Below, piece by piece: positions 8,438 through 19,478 of a stretch of 64,000 nucleotides of DNA. Every line of letters starts with the position of its first letter. The first letter of the stretch is position 1. Source of the stretch: Rodentibacter pneumotropicus DSM 21403 (lineage in GTDB: Bacteria > Pseudomonadota > Gammaproteobacteria > Enterobacterales > Pasteurellaceae); assembly GCF_000379905.1 (NCBI RefSeq), contig NZ_KB904057.1:115186-179185 (forward strand), written 5' to 3'. The notes under the pieces were generated by a model. It did no database searches. It was not told the DNA's origin and saw nothing but the letters and a program-made list of their open reading frames with translations. The position numbers and the translations under genes are program-made.

Positions 8438-8788
8438 CTATTCCGTTACACAGCTAGAAAGGATAGGTTTATTATCTCCCATAAGCGTGGCGGTATTACC
8501 TTTTGTAAGAAGCTCGTAGGTGTAATTTTTATTAATTGCTTTGTAAATTGCCCCTGAAGCACTTTGTTGAATTTGCATCGGAATTAATTCGTTCATCTCG
8601 TTCATGATTGCGTAAGAGCTTTTATCAGTATTAACAAAGACAACATCCAACGTTTTATTATCTTCACAAACATAAACAATTTTAGTTAGTTCATCTGTAG
8701 AGCTATCTTTCATAATTGTAGCTTGAGACGCTAGCGGTATTAGAGCAGCTGCAGTTAATGCAATTATGTTGGTTTTATTAAGTTTCAT
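8438..8788 (-). CDS. Secreted MliC/PliC-like c-type lysozyme inhibitor
   Basis: A 116-residue periplasmic protein. The ATG at 8788 is chosen for its GGAG ribosome-binding site and because it begins a clean signal peptide (MKLNKTNIIALTAAALIPLA, cleavage after SQA). The mature part shows the MliC plan: a first Cys in VYVCEDNKTLDVVF, the core motif QQSASGAIYKA, then YELLTKGNTATLM and a C-terminal Cys. The family blocks host c-type lysozyme. With no lipobox it should be soluble (PliC-like) rather than membrane-anchored. It is monocistronic with its own terminator and sits in an accessory patch. Confidence 0.75.
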   Translation of the reverse strand: MKLNKTNIIALTAAALIPLASQATIMKDSSTDELTKIVYVCEDNKTLDVVFVNTDKSSYAIMNEMNELIPMQIQQSASGAIYKAINKNYTYELLTKGNTATLMGDNKPILSSCVTE

Positions 8789-9086
8789 ATTTTTAACTCC
8801 TAGTCTTGTGTATGACACGTACCATTCGACTAGGCTGGTTGTAAAAAAGTTCATTATTTATAAGTTGTTCTTTAATTTTGATAAAAAACTCACTTATAAA
8901 TATGTGAGATATGCCTCAAAATTAAAATGTTGAAGATGAAAATCACTTTGCGACTTTTCTCACTACGATGTATCTTTCACCTGAATATGAATTGATTGCA
9001 TAATAATAGCGGTCAAAGACGATTTAATGCGAAAAGTTACGATAAGAGAAAGTGCGGAAAAGCCTTGTAAACACTGGATAAAACAA

Positions 9087-9112
9087 AGCCCTGCGTTAAG
9101 TTCCGCAGGGCT
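9087..9112 (-). terminator. Terminator after tRNA-Val
   Basis: A 9-bp perfect stem AGCCCTGCG/CGCAGGGCT with an 8-nt loop, followed on the minus strand by TTTGTTTTAT. The rest of the 8789-9126 gap holds only AT-rich sequence and one USS-like site. Confidence 0.8.
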
Positions 9113-9126
9113 GTGATAGGGATATA

Positions 9127-9203
9127 TGGTGCGACTAGCTGGACTCGAACCAGTGACCCCCACCATGTCAAGGTGGTGCTCTAACCAACTGAGCTATAGT
9201 CGC
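9127..9203 (-). tRNA. tRNA-Val (anticodon GAC)
   Basis: A 77-nt cloverleaf on the minus strand with encoded CCA: acceptor GCGACTA/TAGTCGC, D-arm TAGCTCAGTTGGTTAGAGC, anticodon stem CCACC/GGTGG with loop TTGACAT (GAC), and T-arm GGTTCGAGTCC. It closely matches enterobacterial tRNA-Val(GAC). Confidence 0.97.
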
Positions 9204-9217
9204 GTCGAATGCGGTGG

Positions 9218-9246
9218 ATGATAAACAGTTTTTTTTATGAAGACAA
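9218..9246 (-). promoter_or_regulatory. Promoter of tRNA-Val
   Basis: On the minus strand TTGTCT (9241-9246) and TATCAT (9218-9223) are spaced by 17 bp, 15-20 bp before the tRNA 5' end. Confidence 0.6.
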
Positions 9247-9320
9247 GTAATTTTCTTTAATGACTATTTTAAATGATAAAAAAATAACCAGAATGGAAGG
9301 TTGGGGTCGGGAAGTCTTTT

Positions 9321-9349
9321 TTGATTTTGGCGTCTTTTAGGCGTATAAT
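9321..9349 (+). promoter_or_regulatory. Strong sigma-70 promoter of pykA
   Basis: TTGATT (9321-9326), a 17-bp spacer, then a perfect TATAAT (9344-9349), followed by a GC-rich discriminator GCGCGCC that suggests growth-rate control. The coding start is about 80 bp downstream. Confidence 0.8.
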
Positions 9350-9430
9350 GCGCGCCGATTTATATCGCTCAAAAAAATATTTGGGTGAGTGGTGTATTTA
9401 AAGTTAGCGAAATATTTACGGAGTAGAATG

Positions 9431-10867
9431 ATGTCTAGAAGGCTAAGAAGAACGAAGATTGTATGTACTATGGGTCCAGCAACTGATCGCGATAACAATC
9501 TTGAAAAAATTATTGCAGCAGGTGCAAATGTAGTTCGTATGAACTTCTCTCATGGTACCCCTGAAGATCATATTGAACGTGCTGATCGTGTTCGTTCTAT
9601 TGCGAAAAAACTGGGTAAAACGGTAGCAATTTTAGGTGACCTGCAAGGTCCTAAAATTCGGGTTTCTACTTTTAAAGATGGAAAAATTTTCTTAAATGTT
9701 GGTGACAAATTCATTCTTGATGCTGAATTACCAAAAGGTGAAGGTAATCAGGAAGCGGTAGGTCTAGATTACAAAACTCTTCCTCAAGATGTTGTTCCCG
9801 GTGATATTCTCTTATTAGATGATGGTCGTGTTCAATTAAAAGTACTATCAAGCGAAGGTGCGAAAGTGTTCACAGAAGTTACCGTTGGTGGTCCATTATC
9901 AAATAATAAAGGGATTAACAAATTAGGTGGTGGTTTATCTGCTGATGCATTAACTGAAAAAGACAAAGCAGATATTATTACTGCAGCACGTATCGGTGTT
10001 GATTTCTTAGCCGTTTCTTTCCCTCGTTCAAGTGCAGATTTAAATTATGCGCGTGAACTTGCTAAACAGGCAGGCTTAAATGCGAAAATTGTTGCTAAAG
10101 TTGAACGTGCCGAAAGTGTAGCAAGTGATGAAGCAATGGATGATATTATTTTAGCTTCAGATGTAATTATGGTTGCGCGCGGTGACTTGGGCGTTGAAAT
10201 CGGTGATCCTGAATTAGTCGGCGTTCAGAAAAAATTAATTCGTCGCTCACGTCAACTAAATCGTGCAGTAATCACCGCAACACAAATGATGGAATCCATG
10301 ATTAGTAACCCTATGCCGACCCGTGCAGAAGTCATGGACGTAGCGAATGCGGTATTAGATGGTACTGATGCGGTAATGCTTTCAGCTGAAACGGCAGCCG
10401 GTCAATATCCGTCAGAAACTGTTGCTGCAATGGCACGTGTTTGTTTAGGGGCGGAAAAAATGCCTAGCATCAACGTATCCCGTCATCGTATGGACAAAGA
10501 GTTTGATGATATTGAAGAAGCTGTTGCGATGTCTGCAATGTATTCTGCAAACCATATGAAAGGTGTCGCAGCAATCATCACTTTAACTCATAGCGGTCGT
10601 ACTGCGCTATTGATGTCCCGCATTAGCTCAGGTTTACCGATTTTTGCTTTATCCCGTAATCAAGACACTTTAAACCTTTGTGCATTATATCGTGGTGTTA
10701 CTCCGGTATTCAGCGATGCTGAATCTCGTAGCTCAAATGGCGCACAAACAGCCATTGCTTTATTAAAAGAAAAAGGCTATTTAAACTCTGGCGATTTAGT
10801 GTTATTAACTCAAGGTGATGAATCAATGAAACATACTAATGTATGCCGTACTTTAATCGTTGAGTAA
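9431..10867 (+). CDS. pykA: Pyruvate kinase (type II, PykA)
   Basis: Converts phosphoenolpyruvate and ADP to pyruvate and ATP, the last ATP-yielding step of glycolysis. The start at 9431 ([20 protein letters not shown]) fits the GGAG at 9420-9423 and the E. coli PykA N-terminus, giving 478 residues, the usual length; an in-frame ATG lies one codon upstream. Motifs include RMNFSHG (PEP/K+ region), [18 protein letters not shown] with the active-site lysine region, [12 protein letters not shown] and the cation-site stretch ATQMMESMI. It has its own promoter and terminator and is followed by dnaB, as in H. influenzae. Confidence 0.97.
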   Translation: MSRRLRRTKIVCTMGPATDRDNNLEKIIAAGANVVRMNFSHGTPEDHIERADRVRSIAKKLGKTVAILGDLQGPKIRVSTFKDGKIFLNVGDKFILDAELPKGEGNQEAVGLDYKTLPQDVVPGDILLLDDGRVQLKVLSSEGAKVFTEVTVGGPLSNNKGINKLGGGLSADALTEKDKADIITAARIGVDFLAVSFPRSSADLNYARELAKQAGLNAKIVAKVERAESVASDEAMDDIILASDVIMVARGDLGVEIGDPELVGVQKKLIRRSRQLNRAVITATQMMESMISNPMPTRAEVMDVANAVLDGTDAVMLSAETAAGQYPSETVAAMARVCLGAEKMPSINVSRHRMDKEFDDIEEAVAMSAMYSANHMKGVAAIITLTHSGRTALLMSRISSGLPIFALSRNQDTLNLCALYRGVTPVFSDAESRSSNGAQTAIALLKEKGYLNSGDLVLLTQGDESMKHTNVCRTLIVE

Positions 10868-10888
10868 TGAACAAATGAGAGTAAAAAG

Positions 10889-10920
10889 AACGGTGGGTTT
10901 TCCCACCGTTTTTTATTTTT
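10889..10920 (+). terminator. pykA terminator
   Basis: A 9-bp perfect stem AACGGTGGG/CCCACCGTT with a TTTT loop and a TTTTATTTTT tail, 22 bp after the pykA stop. Confidence 0.93.
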
Positions 10921-10958
10921 CTATTTAGGAATAAAAAAGTACTCGAGGAAATCTCCTG

Positions 10959-11054
10959 AAAATTATTCATAAATCACTAAAGTGATTTATTCACTTCTTC
11001 GGAGTCGTTGGCAAAGACAACGTTCAAAAAACTTTGTTTTTTGTGACCGCACTT
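10959..11054. repeat. Three-hairpin repeat element with terminal USS, copy 1 (before dnaB)
   Basis: A 96-bp element also found, with changes, at 46596-46692. It begins AAAATTATTCA and ends in a USS (GTGACCGCACTT). Between these are three successive hairpins: AAATCAC/GTGATTT with a 4-nt loop, CGTTG/CAACG with a 7-nt loop, and AAAAAAC/GTTTTTT with a 3-nt loop. In copy 2 hairpin 2 becomes a 7-bp CGTTGGC/GCCAACG, while hairpin 3 keeps its stem and changes its loop. It fills the gap between the pykA terminator and dnaB and may lie in the dnaB 5' leader. Confidence 0.8.
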
Positions 11055-11121
11055 TTTTCTTAAACCTCCTCTCTATTTGCGGTATCATAAACGCCAATTC
11101 TTTTTGTATTTCAAACTATCT

Positions 11122-12528
11122 ATGGCCTCGAAACCGCAAATTACCTCATCAGATAAACAAACCGCACAAGTTAGCATTCCTCCTCATTCTCTTGAAGCTG
11201 AACAAGCAGTATTGGGGGGGATTATGTTGAGTAACCAACATTGGGATGGTATTGCTGAACGAGTGATTGCCGATGATTTTTACACCTTTGCACATCGCGC
11301 AATTTTTCAAGCAATGGAAGATCTCACCCGAAATCAATCGCCCATTGATTTGATTACGCTTGATCAGGCACTAAAAAATAAAGGGATCAGTGAAGAAGTG
11401 GGAGGCTTTGCTTATCTCGCCGAGCTGTCGAACAATACGCCGAATGCCATCAATATTTTAGCGTATGCGGATATTGTTCGAGAAAAAGCGATCTTACGGG
11501 AATTAATTTCCGTGGGAAATCGCATTGCGGAAAAAAGCTATTCGCCAAAAGGGCAGGATATCAAACTCATTTTAGATGAAGCGGAGCGGGAAGTTTTTGC
11601 TATTGCAGAAAAACGCAGTTCTTCCAGTGAAGGTCCGCAAAATGTCATTAGTGTGTTACAGAATACGATTGAACGCATTGATACGTTAAGTAAAGTAAAT
11701 AACCATTCAGGCGTGACCGGTGTGACGACGGGATTTACGGATCTTGATAGAAAGACGGCGGGTCTTCAGCCTTCAGATTTAATTATTGTCGCAGCTCGAC
11801 CTTCTATGGGGAAAACGACTTTTGCGATGAATTTATGTGAAAATGCAGCGATGGCAAGTGATAAACCCGTGTTAGTGTTTAGTTTAGAAATGCCGGCGGA
11901 ACAAATTATGATGCGTATGATCGCCTCCCTTGCCCGTGTGGATCAAACGAAAATTCGTACCGGTCAAGGGCTGGATGAAATTGAATGGAATAAAATCAGT
12001 AGCGTGTTCGGTATGTTTAAACAGAAAAACAATCTTTATATTGATGATTCCTCTGCTTTAACGCCGACGGAAGTACGGTCACGCGCACGGCGTGTTTATC
12101 GTGAAAACGGCGGGCTGAGCCTCATTATGGTGGATTATTTGCAACTTATGCGTGCACCGGCGTTTTCTGATAACCGTACTTTAGAAATTGCGGAAATTTC
12201 TCGTTCATTAAAAGCCTTAGCGAAAGAACTGGAAGTGCCGGTCATCGCACTTTCTCAGTTAAACCGAACCCTAGAACAACGGGCGGATAAACGTCCGGTA
12301 AACTCGGATTTACGTGAATCAGGCTCTATTGAGCAAGATGCCGATTTGATTATGTTTATTTATCGTGATGAAGTTTATAACGATAATTCTGAAGATAAAG
12401 GTGTAGCAGAAATTATCATCGGTAAACAAAGGAATGGTCCTATCGGTCGTGTACGCTTAAAATTTAACGGACAATTTTCACGTTTCGATAATCTTGCAGA
12501 ACAGCGGGAATATCATGATGACTATTAA
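11122..12528 (+). CDS. dnaB: Replicative DNA helicase DnaB
   Basis: The hexameric helicase that unwinds DNA at the replication fork and binds primase. The ATG at 11122 (MASKPQITSSDKQ) gives 468 residues, in line with the family; upstream in-frame codons run back into the repeat region and look non-coding. The N-terminal domain starts at PPHSLEAEQAVLGG. The RecA-like domain has Walker A ARPSMGKTT, the Walker B region LSLIMVDYLQLM, and SQLNRTLEQRADKRP in the DNA-binding region. A G7 run lies at 11214-11220. No strong ribosome-binding site is seen. alr follows after 9 bp, so they are probably co-transcribed. Confidence 0.96.
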   Translation: MASKPQITSSDKQTAQVSIPPHSLEAEQAVLGGIMLSNQHWDGIAERVIADDFYTFAHRAIFQAMEDLTRNQSPIDLITLDQALKNKGISEEVGGFAYLAELSNNTPNAINILAYADIVREKAILRELISVGNRIAEKSYSPKGQDIKLILDEAEREVFAIAEKRSSSSEGPQNVISVLQNTIERIDTLSKVNNHSGVTGVTTGFTDLDRKTAGLQPSDLIIVAARPSMGKTTFAMNLCENAAMASDKPVLVFSLEMPAEQIMMRMIASLARVDQTKIRTGQGLDEIEWNKISSVFGMFKQKNNLYIDDSSALTPTEVRSRARRVYRENGGLSLIMVDYLQLMRAPAFSDNRTLEIAEISRSLKALAKELEVPVIALSQLNRTLEQRADKRPVNSDLRESGSIEQDADLIMFIYRDEVYNDNSEDKGVAEIIIGKQRNGPIGRVRLKFNGQFSRFDNLAEQREYHDDY

Positions 12529-12537
12529 GGAAAAATA

Positions 12538-15305
<2,768 letters not shown>

Positions 15306-15317
15306 ATAAATTTGCGT

Positions 15318-15349
15318 AAAAGTGCGGTCGATTTTGACCGCACTTTTTT
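15318..15349. terminator. Bidirectional terminator built from an inverted USS pair
   Basis: A 12-bp perfect stem AAAAGTGCGGTC/GACCGCACTTTT with a 6-nt loop, placed between the convergent pgi and elyC-like genes. Both arms are full USS cores, so the same DNA serves uptake and termination. Confidence 0.9.
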
Positions 15350-15360
15350 AATGCAAGAAA

Positions 15361-16104
15361 TTATTTCTCTTTCCAATAGCCGATCCATTCTTTCAATAAT
15401 TGCATATTTTTTGCTAATGCACCGCCTTGCGGAACAAAATGCATCATAGTTAAACCGTATTCTTTTGGTGTAATACCTTCACCGACACTGGAGGGCAAGA
15501 CGTCAAATCCCTGTTGCTGGAAAAGTAATCTGGCACGTTGCATATGCCATTCATTGGTAACCAGAATAATTTTGTTGATTTGCTCTTTTTCCAATATTTG
15601 CTTGGTAAATTGCGCATTTTCCTTGGTGGTTAAGGCGTTAGGTTCTATCCATTTTGTTGGCACATGAAAGAACTGTTGTAATTCCTCCGACGCCACTTTT
15701 GCTTCGATTGCACCGGTAGGGCTTGCACCTGTAATAAGAAGCGGTAAACCGGTTTCTTTTTGTAAGTACGCCGCATAACGTAAGCGTTCAAGCTGAATAG
15801 CAGTAGAAGCAAGAGGAGCATAAAGCTCTTTACTATCCCGTAATCCTCCGCCCAATAACACAATGGCTTGTGCATTTTTGTAGTCATTGAGGGTTAAATG
15901 ATCTTCCGTCACTAAACTATCTTTTAAAGTTTGAGCAGTAAAAGGAATACTCAATATATAAAGTAGGGTAATTCCAAGTGCGGTCGAAATTCGGCTTAAT
16001 TTTTTGAAATTGAATTTTGCCAAAATCAATGCTAAAAGCCATAAAATTAAAACATTAAATGGCGGCAATATCATTGTAGTGATGAGTTTTTTGATTTCCA
16101 TCAT
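15361..16104 (-). CDS. ElyC/YdcF-like DUF218 envelope protein
   Basis: A 247-residue inner-membrane protein with two N-terminal helices (about residues 8-30 and 38-56), followed by a periplasmic DUF218 domain: AQAIVLLGGG near residue 83, GLPLLITGASPTGAIEA, and KIILVTNEWHMQRARLLF with the conserved His and Arg. In E. coli ElyC affects peptidoglycan and enterobacterial common antigen metabolism. It is the last gene of a minus-strand glycan operon; its ATG overlaps the stop of the pyruvyl transferase gene (ATGA). A USS (15976-15984) encodes STAL in the second membrane helix. Confidence 0.82.
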   Translation of the reverse strand: MMEIKKLITTMILPPFNVLILWLLALILAKFNFKKLSRISTALGITLLYILSIPFTAQTLKDSLVTEDHLTLNDYKNAQAIVLLGGGLRDSKELYAPLASTAIQLERLRYAAYLQKETGLPLLITGASPTGAIEAKVASEELQQFFHVPTKWIEPNALTTKENAQFTKQILEKEQINKIILVTNEWHMQRARLLFQQQGFDVLPSSVGEGITPKEYGLTMMHFVPQGGALAKNMQLLKEWIGYWKEK

Positions 16105-17060
16105 TTTTTATCAATTTCCACAAAATCAATATTTTTCGTCCATAAATTGGCATAGCCGGAATTTTTACCGTAAGCGTTATCACATACTCGGTTTGGAATT
16201 TCCAGTAGGCAGGAGAAAATATGACCGTGTAATCTTGTGGTAGTTACCCGATCATTTTGCAAAAATACTGCTGCAACACGTTTCACAATATGTTTGGTGT
16301 AAGCAAACCAAAATTGATGGAAAAGATTTTTCAGCCAGCCCCAATTTTGTTGATTGGCAAATTTACTTATACGCCAGCTTAGTGCCAAAACGATACTGTC
16401 TAAGCGAGTGAGAATATCCTCCCAATCTTTCACATTTGAATTTGCAGGCAGAGTGGTGAGGATATTTTTTTCCACTTCGCTGGCTTCAATGTCTTTGCGT
16501 AAAAAGTAAAGCTGTTTGCCTGTGTTGTCTTGTGTTGTTGGCAACGTGCCGTAAAGTTGGTGTGCCATATCCGGCGATAAGGCAACATTTGAAGAAAAGT
16601 GTTTAAAGGCTTCAGCCGTGCGTTCATCACGGGCAAGTAAGTGGCAATCAGCATGCTGATTAAAAAGTGCGGTTGAGTTTTCGAGATTTTTTTGATCTTT
16701 AAAATACAAGGTTTGCGGTAACACGATGATACGGTTATTGGGAAAATGTTGAATCATTGCCTCACGAATTTTTTGGTGTTGTGGGTAGAGATCCCCAAAA
16801 TTGCCACCACCGTGTAACAAAATCGTGGTATTTGGGGTAATCTTTTGTTTTACCTCATTTATATCCAGATCAAACTCACAACGTTTTAACGTCACATTGA
16901 TGTTGTGATCTTTAAAAAATTGTTCTGTTCCGTGATAGATCAATAAATCCCCCACATTCAAATGTAATGGATAGTCAAAGTAAAACACATTGTTTTTATC
17001 TTTGATTAAATCTGCAATGGGAGCGAGTTGTTGCTTTAGAGAAACTAAAGTTGAATTCAT
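16101..17060 (-). CDS. Polysaccharide pyruvyl transferase family protein
   Basis: A 319-residue cytosolic enzyme of the CsaB/WcaK superfamily, whose members add pyruvate ketals or act as GT-B-like glycan modifiers. Visible signatures are NVFYFDYPLHLNVGDLLIYH near residues 24-43, TTILLHGGGNFGDLYPQHQ near 79, IIVLPQTLYF and the C-terminal RVTTTRLHGHIFSCLL, the conserved TxRLH motif. It is coupled by 4-bp ATGA overlaps to the flippase gene upstream and the elyC-like gene downstream, so its glycan substrate is probably the one exported by that flippase. Confidence 0.85.
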   Translation of the reverse strand: MNSTLVSLKQQLAPIADLIKDKNNVFYFDYPLHLNVGDLLIYHGTEQFFKDHNINVTLKRCEFDLDINEVKQKITPNTTILLHGGGNFGDLYPQHQKIREAMIQHFPNNRIIVLPQTLYFKDQKNLENSTALFNQHADCHLLARDERTAEAFKHFSSNVALSPDMAHQLYGTLPTTQDNTGKQLYFLRKDIEASEVEKNILTTLPANSNVKDWEDILTRLDSIVLALSWRISKFANQQNWGWLKNLFHQFWFAYTKHIVKRVAAVFLQNDRVTTTRLHGHIFSCLLEIPNRVCDNAYGKNSGYANLWTKNIDFVEIDKK

Positions 17061-18580
17061 TTTTTTACCTTTTTCAAAATATAGCCAAATAAGAAGGTTT
17101 TTTCTGTGCGATTTAAGCCGAATAATAAAATCACGGCAATCAGCCCAAATTCTAATAATATGGACTGAGTGATAAATTCATAGAACGTATAAATACGCTG
17201 TGTATCCGACAAGTAAATAAGCCCGATTAAGAGAACAAATATAATGCCGATATTAGATAAGTATGTGACAAATTCCTTGCGGTTAAATTTAATTTTTTTA
17301 TTAATAAAATAGAAACGGTAAATTTGCATTAAAAGTGCGGTGGAAAATCTGCCGATAAAAGCATAGATCGGGCTATAACCGAGGGTAAATAAAAAGTAGG
17401 CGAGGGGAACAGTACAAAGATCAATCATTGCAACCACAATATTATATTGTTTAATTTTGTTTGTTCCGATAGCCAGTGCAGTCATCCAAAATGAGCCCGC
17501 CATTGCACTAATCAGTGAGCAGAGAAGAGTGGTTTGCACTAATTGTGCCACATATTGCGGCAAGTTATCGCCCAGCCAAAAGGTGAGTAATGTGTGGGTA
17601 AAATAAAGTACCGGTGCAGACAAAATCGCAATAAGATAAAAGGAATATTTGGATGTACCGAGAATGAGCTTTTTATTACGTTCATAATCTTTCGCAGCAT
17701 AAGATTGCACAAGTTGCGGGTTAAATGCCACTTGAAAGTTATTCACAAAGCTGTAAATAGCGGTATCCACTTGGGTGGCGATCCCCACTGCCGCATTAAC
17801 GGTGACGCCAAAAAACAGGTTGATAACCATATTTAACCCCTGTGTTGAGGCGACATAAGCCGTTTGCCCGAGTAACATCCAACCGGAAAAACTTGCCATC
17901 TCTTTTGTTTTACTTAAATCTTTGTAGAAACGAAAGCGGGTTTCGCTGTAAAAGGCACGGCGGGTAAAATTAAAATAAAGCAAAAATACGAGCAAGCTCA
18001 CACTAAGTAACAATAGGCTATAACTGATTAATTTATCGTATTGTTCAATCTGCATCAAAATAAAGACAGCAGAGAGTTTAAATGCCGTTTCACTCAAGCC
18101 AAGCCAAGCATAAAATGCCATTCGCTCATGGGCGACAATCATCGCGTTAAAGGGAACTTTAATAATTTCAATCAAGGCAATGAGAAGGGCAATTTGATAC
18201 ACAATATTGGCGGCGTGCATTCTTTCCATTGGAATATTAAGTTTATGGTTTAAAAACCAAAGTCCCACGGTTTCTGCTAATATCGCCACCACAAACATAA
18301 TAAAGAGATGATTTAAAAGACTGATATTAAAAATAATATTGACACGGCTTGAATCATTGGCGGCTTTTTCCACATTAATAAAACGTTGCGTGGTTGCCGT
18401 CATCGTACCGTTAAAAAACGAAAACAAAATCACCACGCCCATGACAATGTTATAAATCCCGAAATCTTCTACCCCCAACACGTGTAATACAACACGGGAG
18501 ATATAAAGCATTGCCCCCATATTAAAGAGCATGCGGATGTAAAGAAACAGGGTATTTTTAGCAATGGTTTTGTTCGACAT
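17057..18580 (-). CDS. Wzx-like polysaccharide/LOS unit flippase (LsgA-like)
   Basis: A 507-residue polytopic membrane protein with about 12-14 predicted helices, of the oligosaccharide flippase (MOP) superfamily. It starts MSNKTIAKNTLFLYIRMLFN and has the common RVVLHVLGVEDFGIYNIVMG motif in helix 2. Such proteins flip lipid-linked sugar units to the periplasm. It resembles H. influenzae LsgA by recollection. It heads a minus-strand operon divergent from the glycosyltransferase operon at 18708, so both probably share a control region at 18581-18707. Confidence 0.85.
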   Translation of the reverse strand: MSNKTIAKNTLFLYIRMLFNMGAMLYISRVVLHVLGVEDFGIYNIVMGVVILFSFFNGTMTATTQRFINVEKAANDSSRVNIIFNISLLNHLFIMFVVAILAETVGLWFLNHKLNIPMERMHAANIVYQIALLIALIEIIKVPFNAMIVAHERMAFYAWLGLSETAFKLSAVFILMQIEQYDKLISYSLLLLSVSLLVFLLYFNFTRRAFYSETRFRFYKDLSKTKEMASFSGWMLLGQTAYVASTQGLNMVINLFFGVTVNAAVGIATQVDTAIYSFVNNFQVAFNPQLVQSYAAKDYERNKKLILGTSKYSFYLIAILSAPVLYFTHTLLTFWLGDNLPQYVAQLVQTTLLCSLISAMAGSFWMTALAIGTNKIKQYNIVVAMIDLCTVPLAYFLFTLGYSPIYAFIGRFSTALLMQIYRFYFINKKIKFNRKEFVTYLSNIGIIFVLLIGLIYLSDTQRIYTFYEFITQSILLEFGLIAVILLFGLNRTEKTFLFGYILKKVKK

Positions 18581-18707
18581 TATGACTTATTTTTGCCTTA
18601 AAATTGGTGGGGAATTATAGATTTCTTTAGTATAATCGGCAATCTTTTATGCAACTATTTCCCATTTGATTAATCAAATAGACGATACCATTTTAGTTGA
18701 GAGAATA

Positions 18708-19478
18708 ATGAATAAATATTTGATTTCCCTAGATAAAGATGAGCAGCGTCGGGTGCTTTTCTTTTCTCAACCCGATACGGCGGATTTTTGTGTATTTTCT
18801 GCAATCAATACGATGCTACGTGAATGGGCAGAACTGGCACAACAGTTTGATTTGGTTCAATTTGAACATCGTTACGGGCGTAAAGTGACCAAAGGCGAAA
18901 TCGGTTGTACGCTTAGTCATCTTGAAGTGTATCGTTTGATTGTGGAAGATGAGTCGGTGGTAGACGAGGATTATGCCTTGGTGTGCGAAGATGATGCTCT
19001 GTTTGCGGCAAATTTCCAACAAAATTTGACAGCACTTTTAGCGCAGAATAATACAATGCCGATTGTTCTCATCGGACAATCAAAAATTGCTCAATTTAAT
19101 GATATTGAGCTGGAAATTAATTATCCTACGACGTTTTCATTTTTATGTCATAAAGCCGGTGATATGGCTTATGCTTATCCTTATAAAAGTTATTTTGCCG
19201 GTACAGTGGGTTATTTAATCAAAAAATCTGCCGCACGGGCATTTCTCAAACAACTTGAACAAGGGAAACCTTTTTGGCTTGCCGACGACTTTTTGTTATT
19301 TGAAACACAATTTACTTTGTCGAATCAAGTGGTTCGTCCATTAATGGTAATTGAAAATCCGCAATTGGTGAGTAATCTTGAGGCGATTCGAGGTTCGCAG
19401 TCGAATAATCTTGCGAAAAAACTGGTGAAATATCCGCTGAAAAAAATGATGGCGATTCAGAAAAATTTAGGAAAATAA
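18708..19478 (+). CDS. Glycosyltransferase family 25 (LOS sugar transferase)
   Basis: A 256-residue cytosolic enzyme. The ATG at 18708 ([15 protein letters not shown]) suits the GT25 N-terminus better than upstream starts. The hallmark motifs are [15 protein letters not shown] near residue 60 and [10 protein letters not shown] near 88, with the metal-binding acidic cluster; [11 protein letters not shown] lies near the end of the catalytic domain. GT25 enzymes, such as Haemophilus LpsA/Lex and Neisseria LgtB/E, add hexoses to lipooligosaccharide. The linked sugar cannot be told from sequence. It is first in a four-gene glycan run ending at 22370; the next gene starts immediately after its stop. 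Confidence 0.88.
   Translation: MNKYLISLDKDEQRRVLFFSQPDTADFCVFSAINTMLREWAELAQQFDLVQFEHRYGRKVTKGEIGCTLSHLEVYRLIVEDESVVDEDYALVCEDDALFAANFQQNLTALLAQNNTMPIVLIGQSKIAQFNDIELEINYPTTFSFLCHKAGDMAYAYPYKSYFAGTVGYLIKKSAARAFLKQLEQGKPFWLADDFLLFETQFTLSNQVVRPLMVIENPQLVSNLEAIRGSQSNNLAKKLVKYPLKKMMAIQKNLGK

Noticed and set aside
8963..9166. A 67-codon frame on the minus strand overlapping tRNA-Val
   Set aside because: It begins inside the tRNA gene and crosses its terminator; no ribosome-binding site and no protein-like features.
7200..9200. A complete prophage or integrative island using tRNA-Val as attachment site
   Set aside because: No integrase, no direct repeat of the tRNA 3' end and no structural phage genes are visible; only small remnants can be supported.
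10982..11230. A plus-strand frame starting in the three-hairpin repeat
   Set aside because: It is repeat sequence followed by a shifted reading of the start of dnaB, so it is not a gene.
16004..16243. Plus-strand frame opposite the ElyC-like and pyruvyl transferase genes
   Set aside because: It lies wholly antisense to two coupled, recognisable genes and has no start signal.
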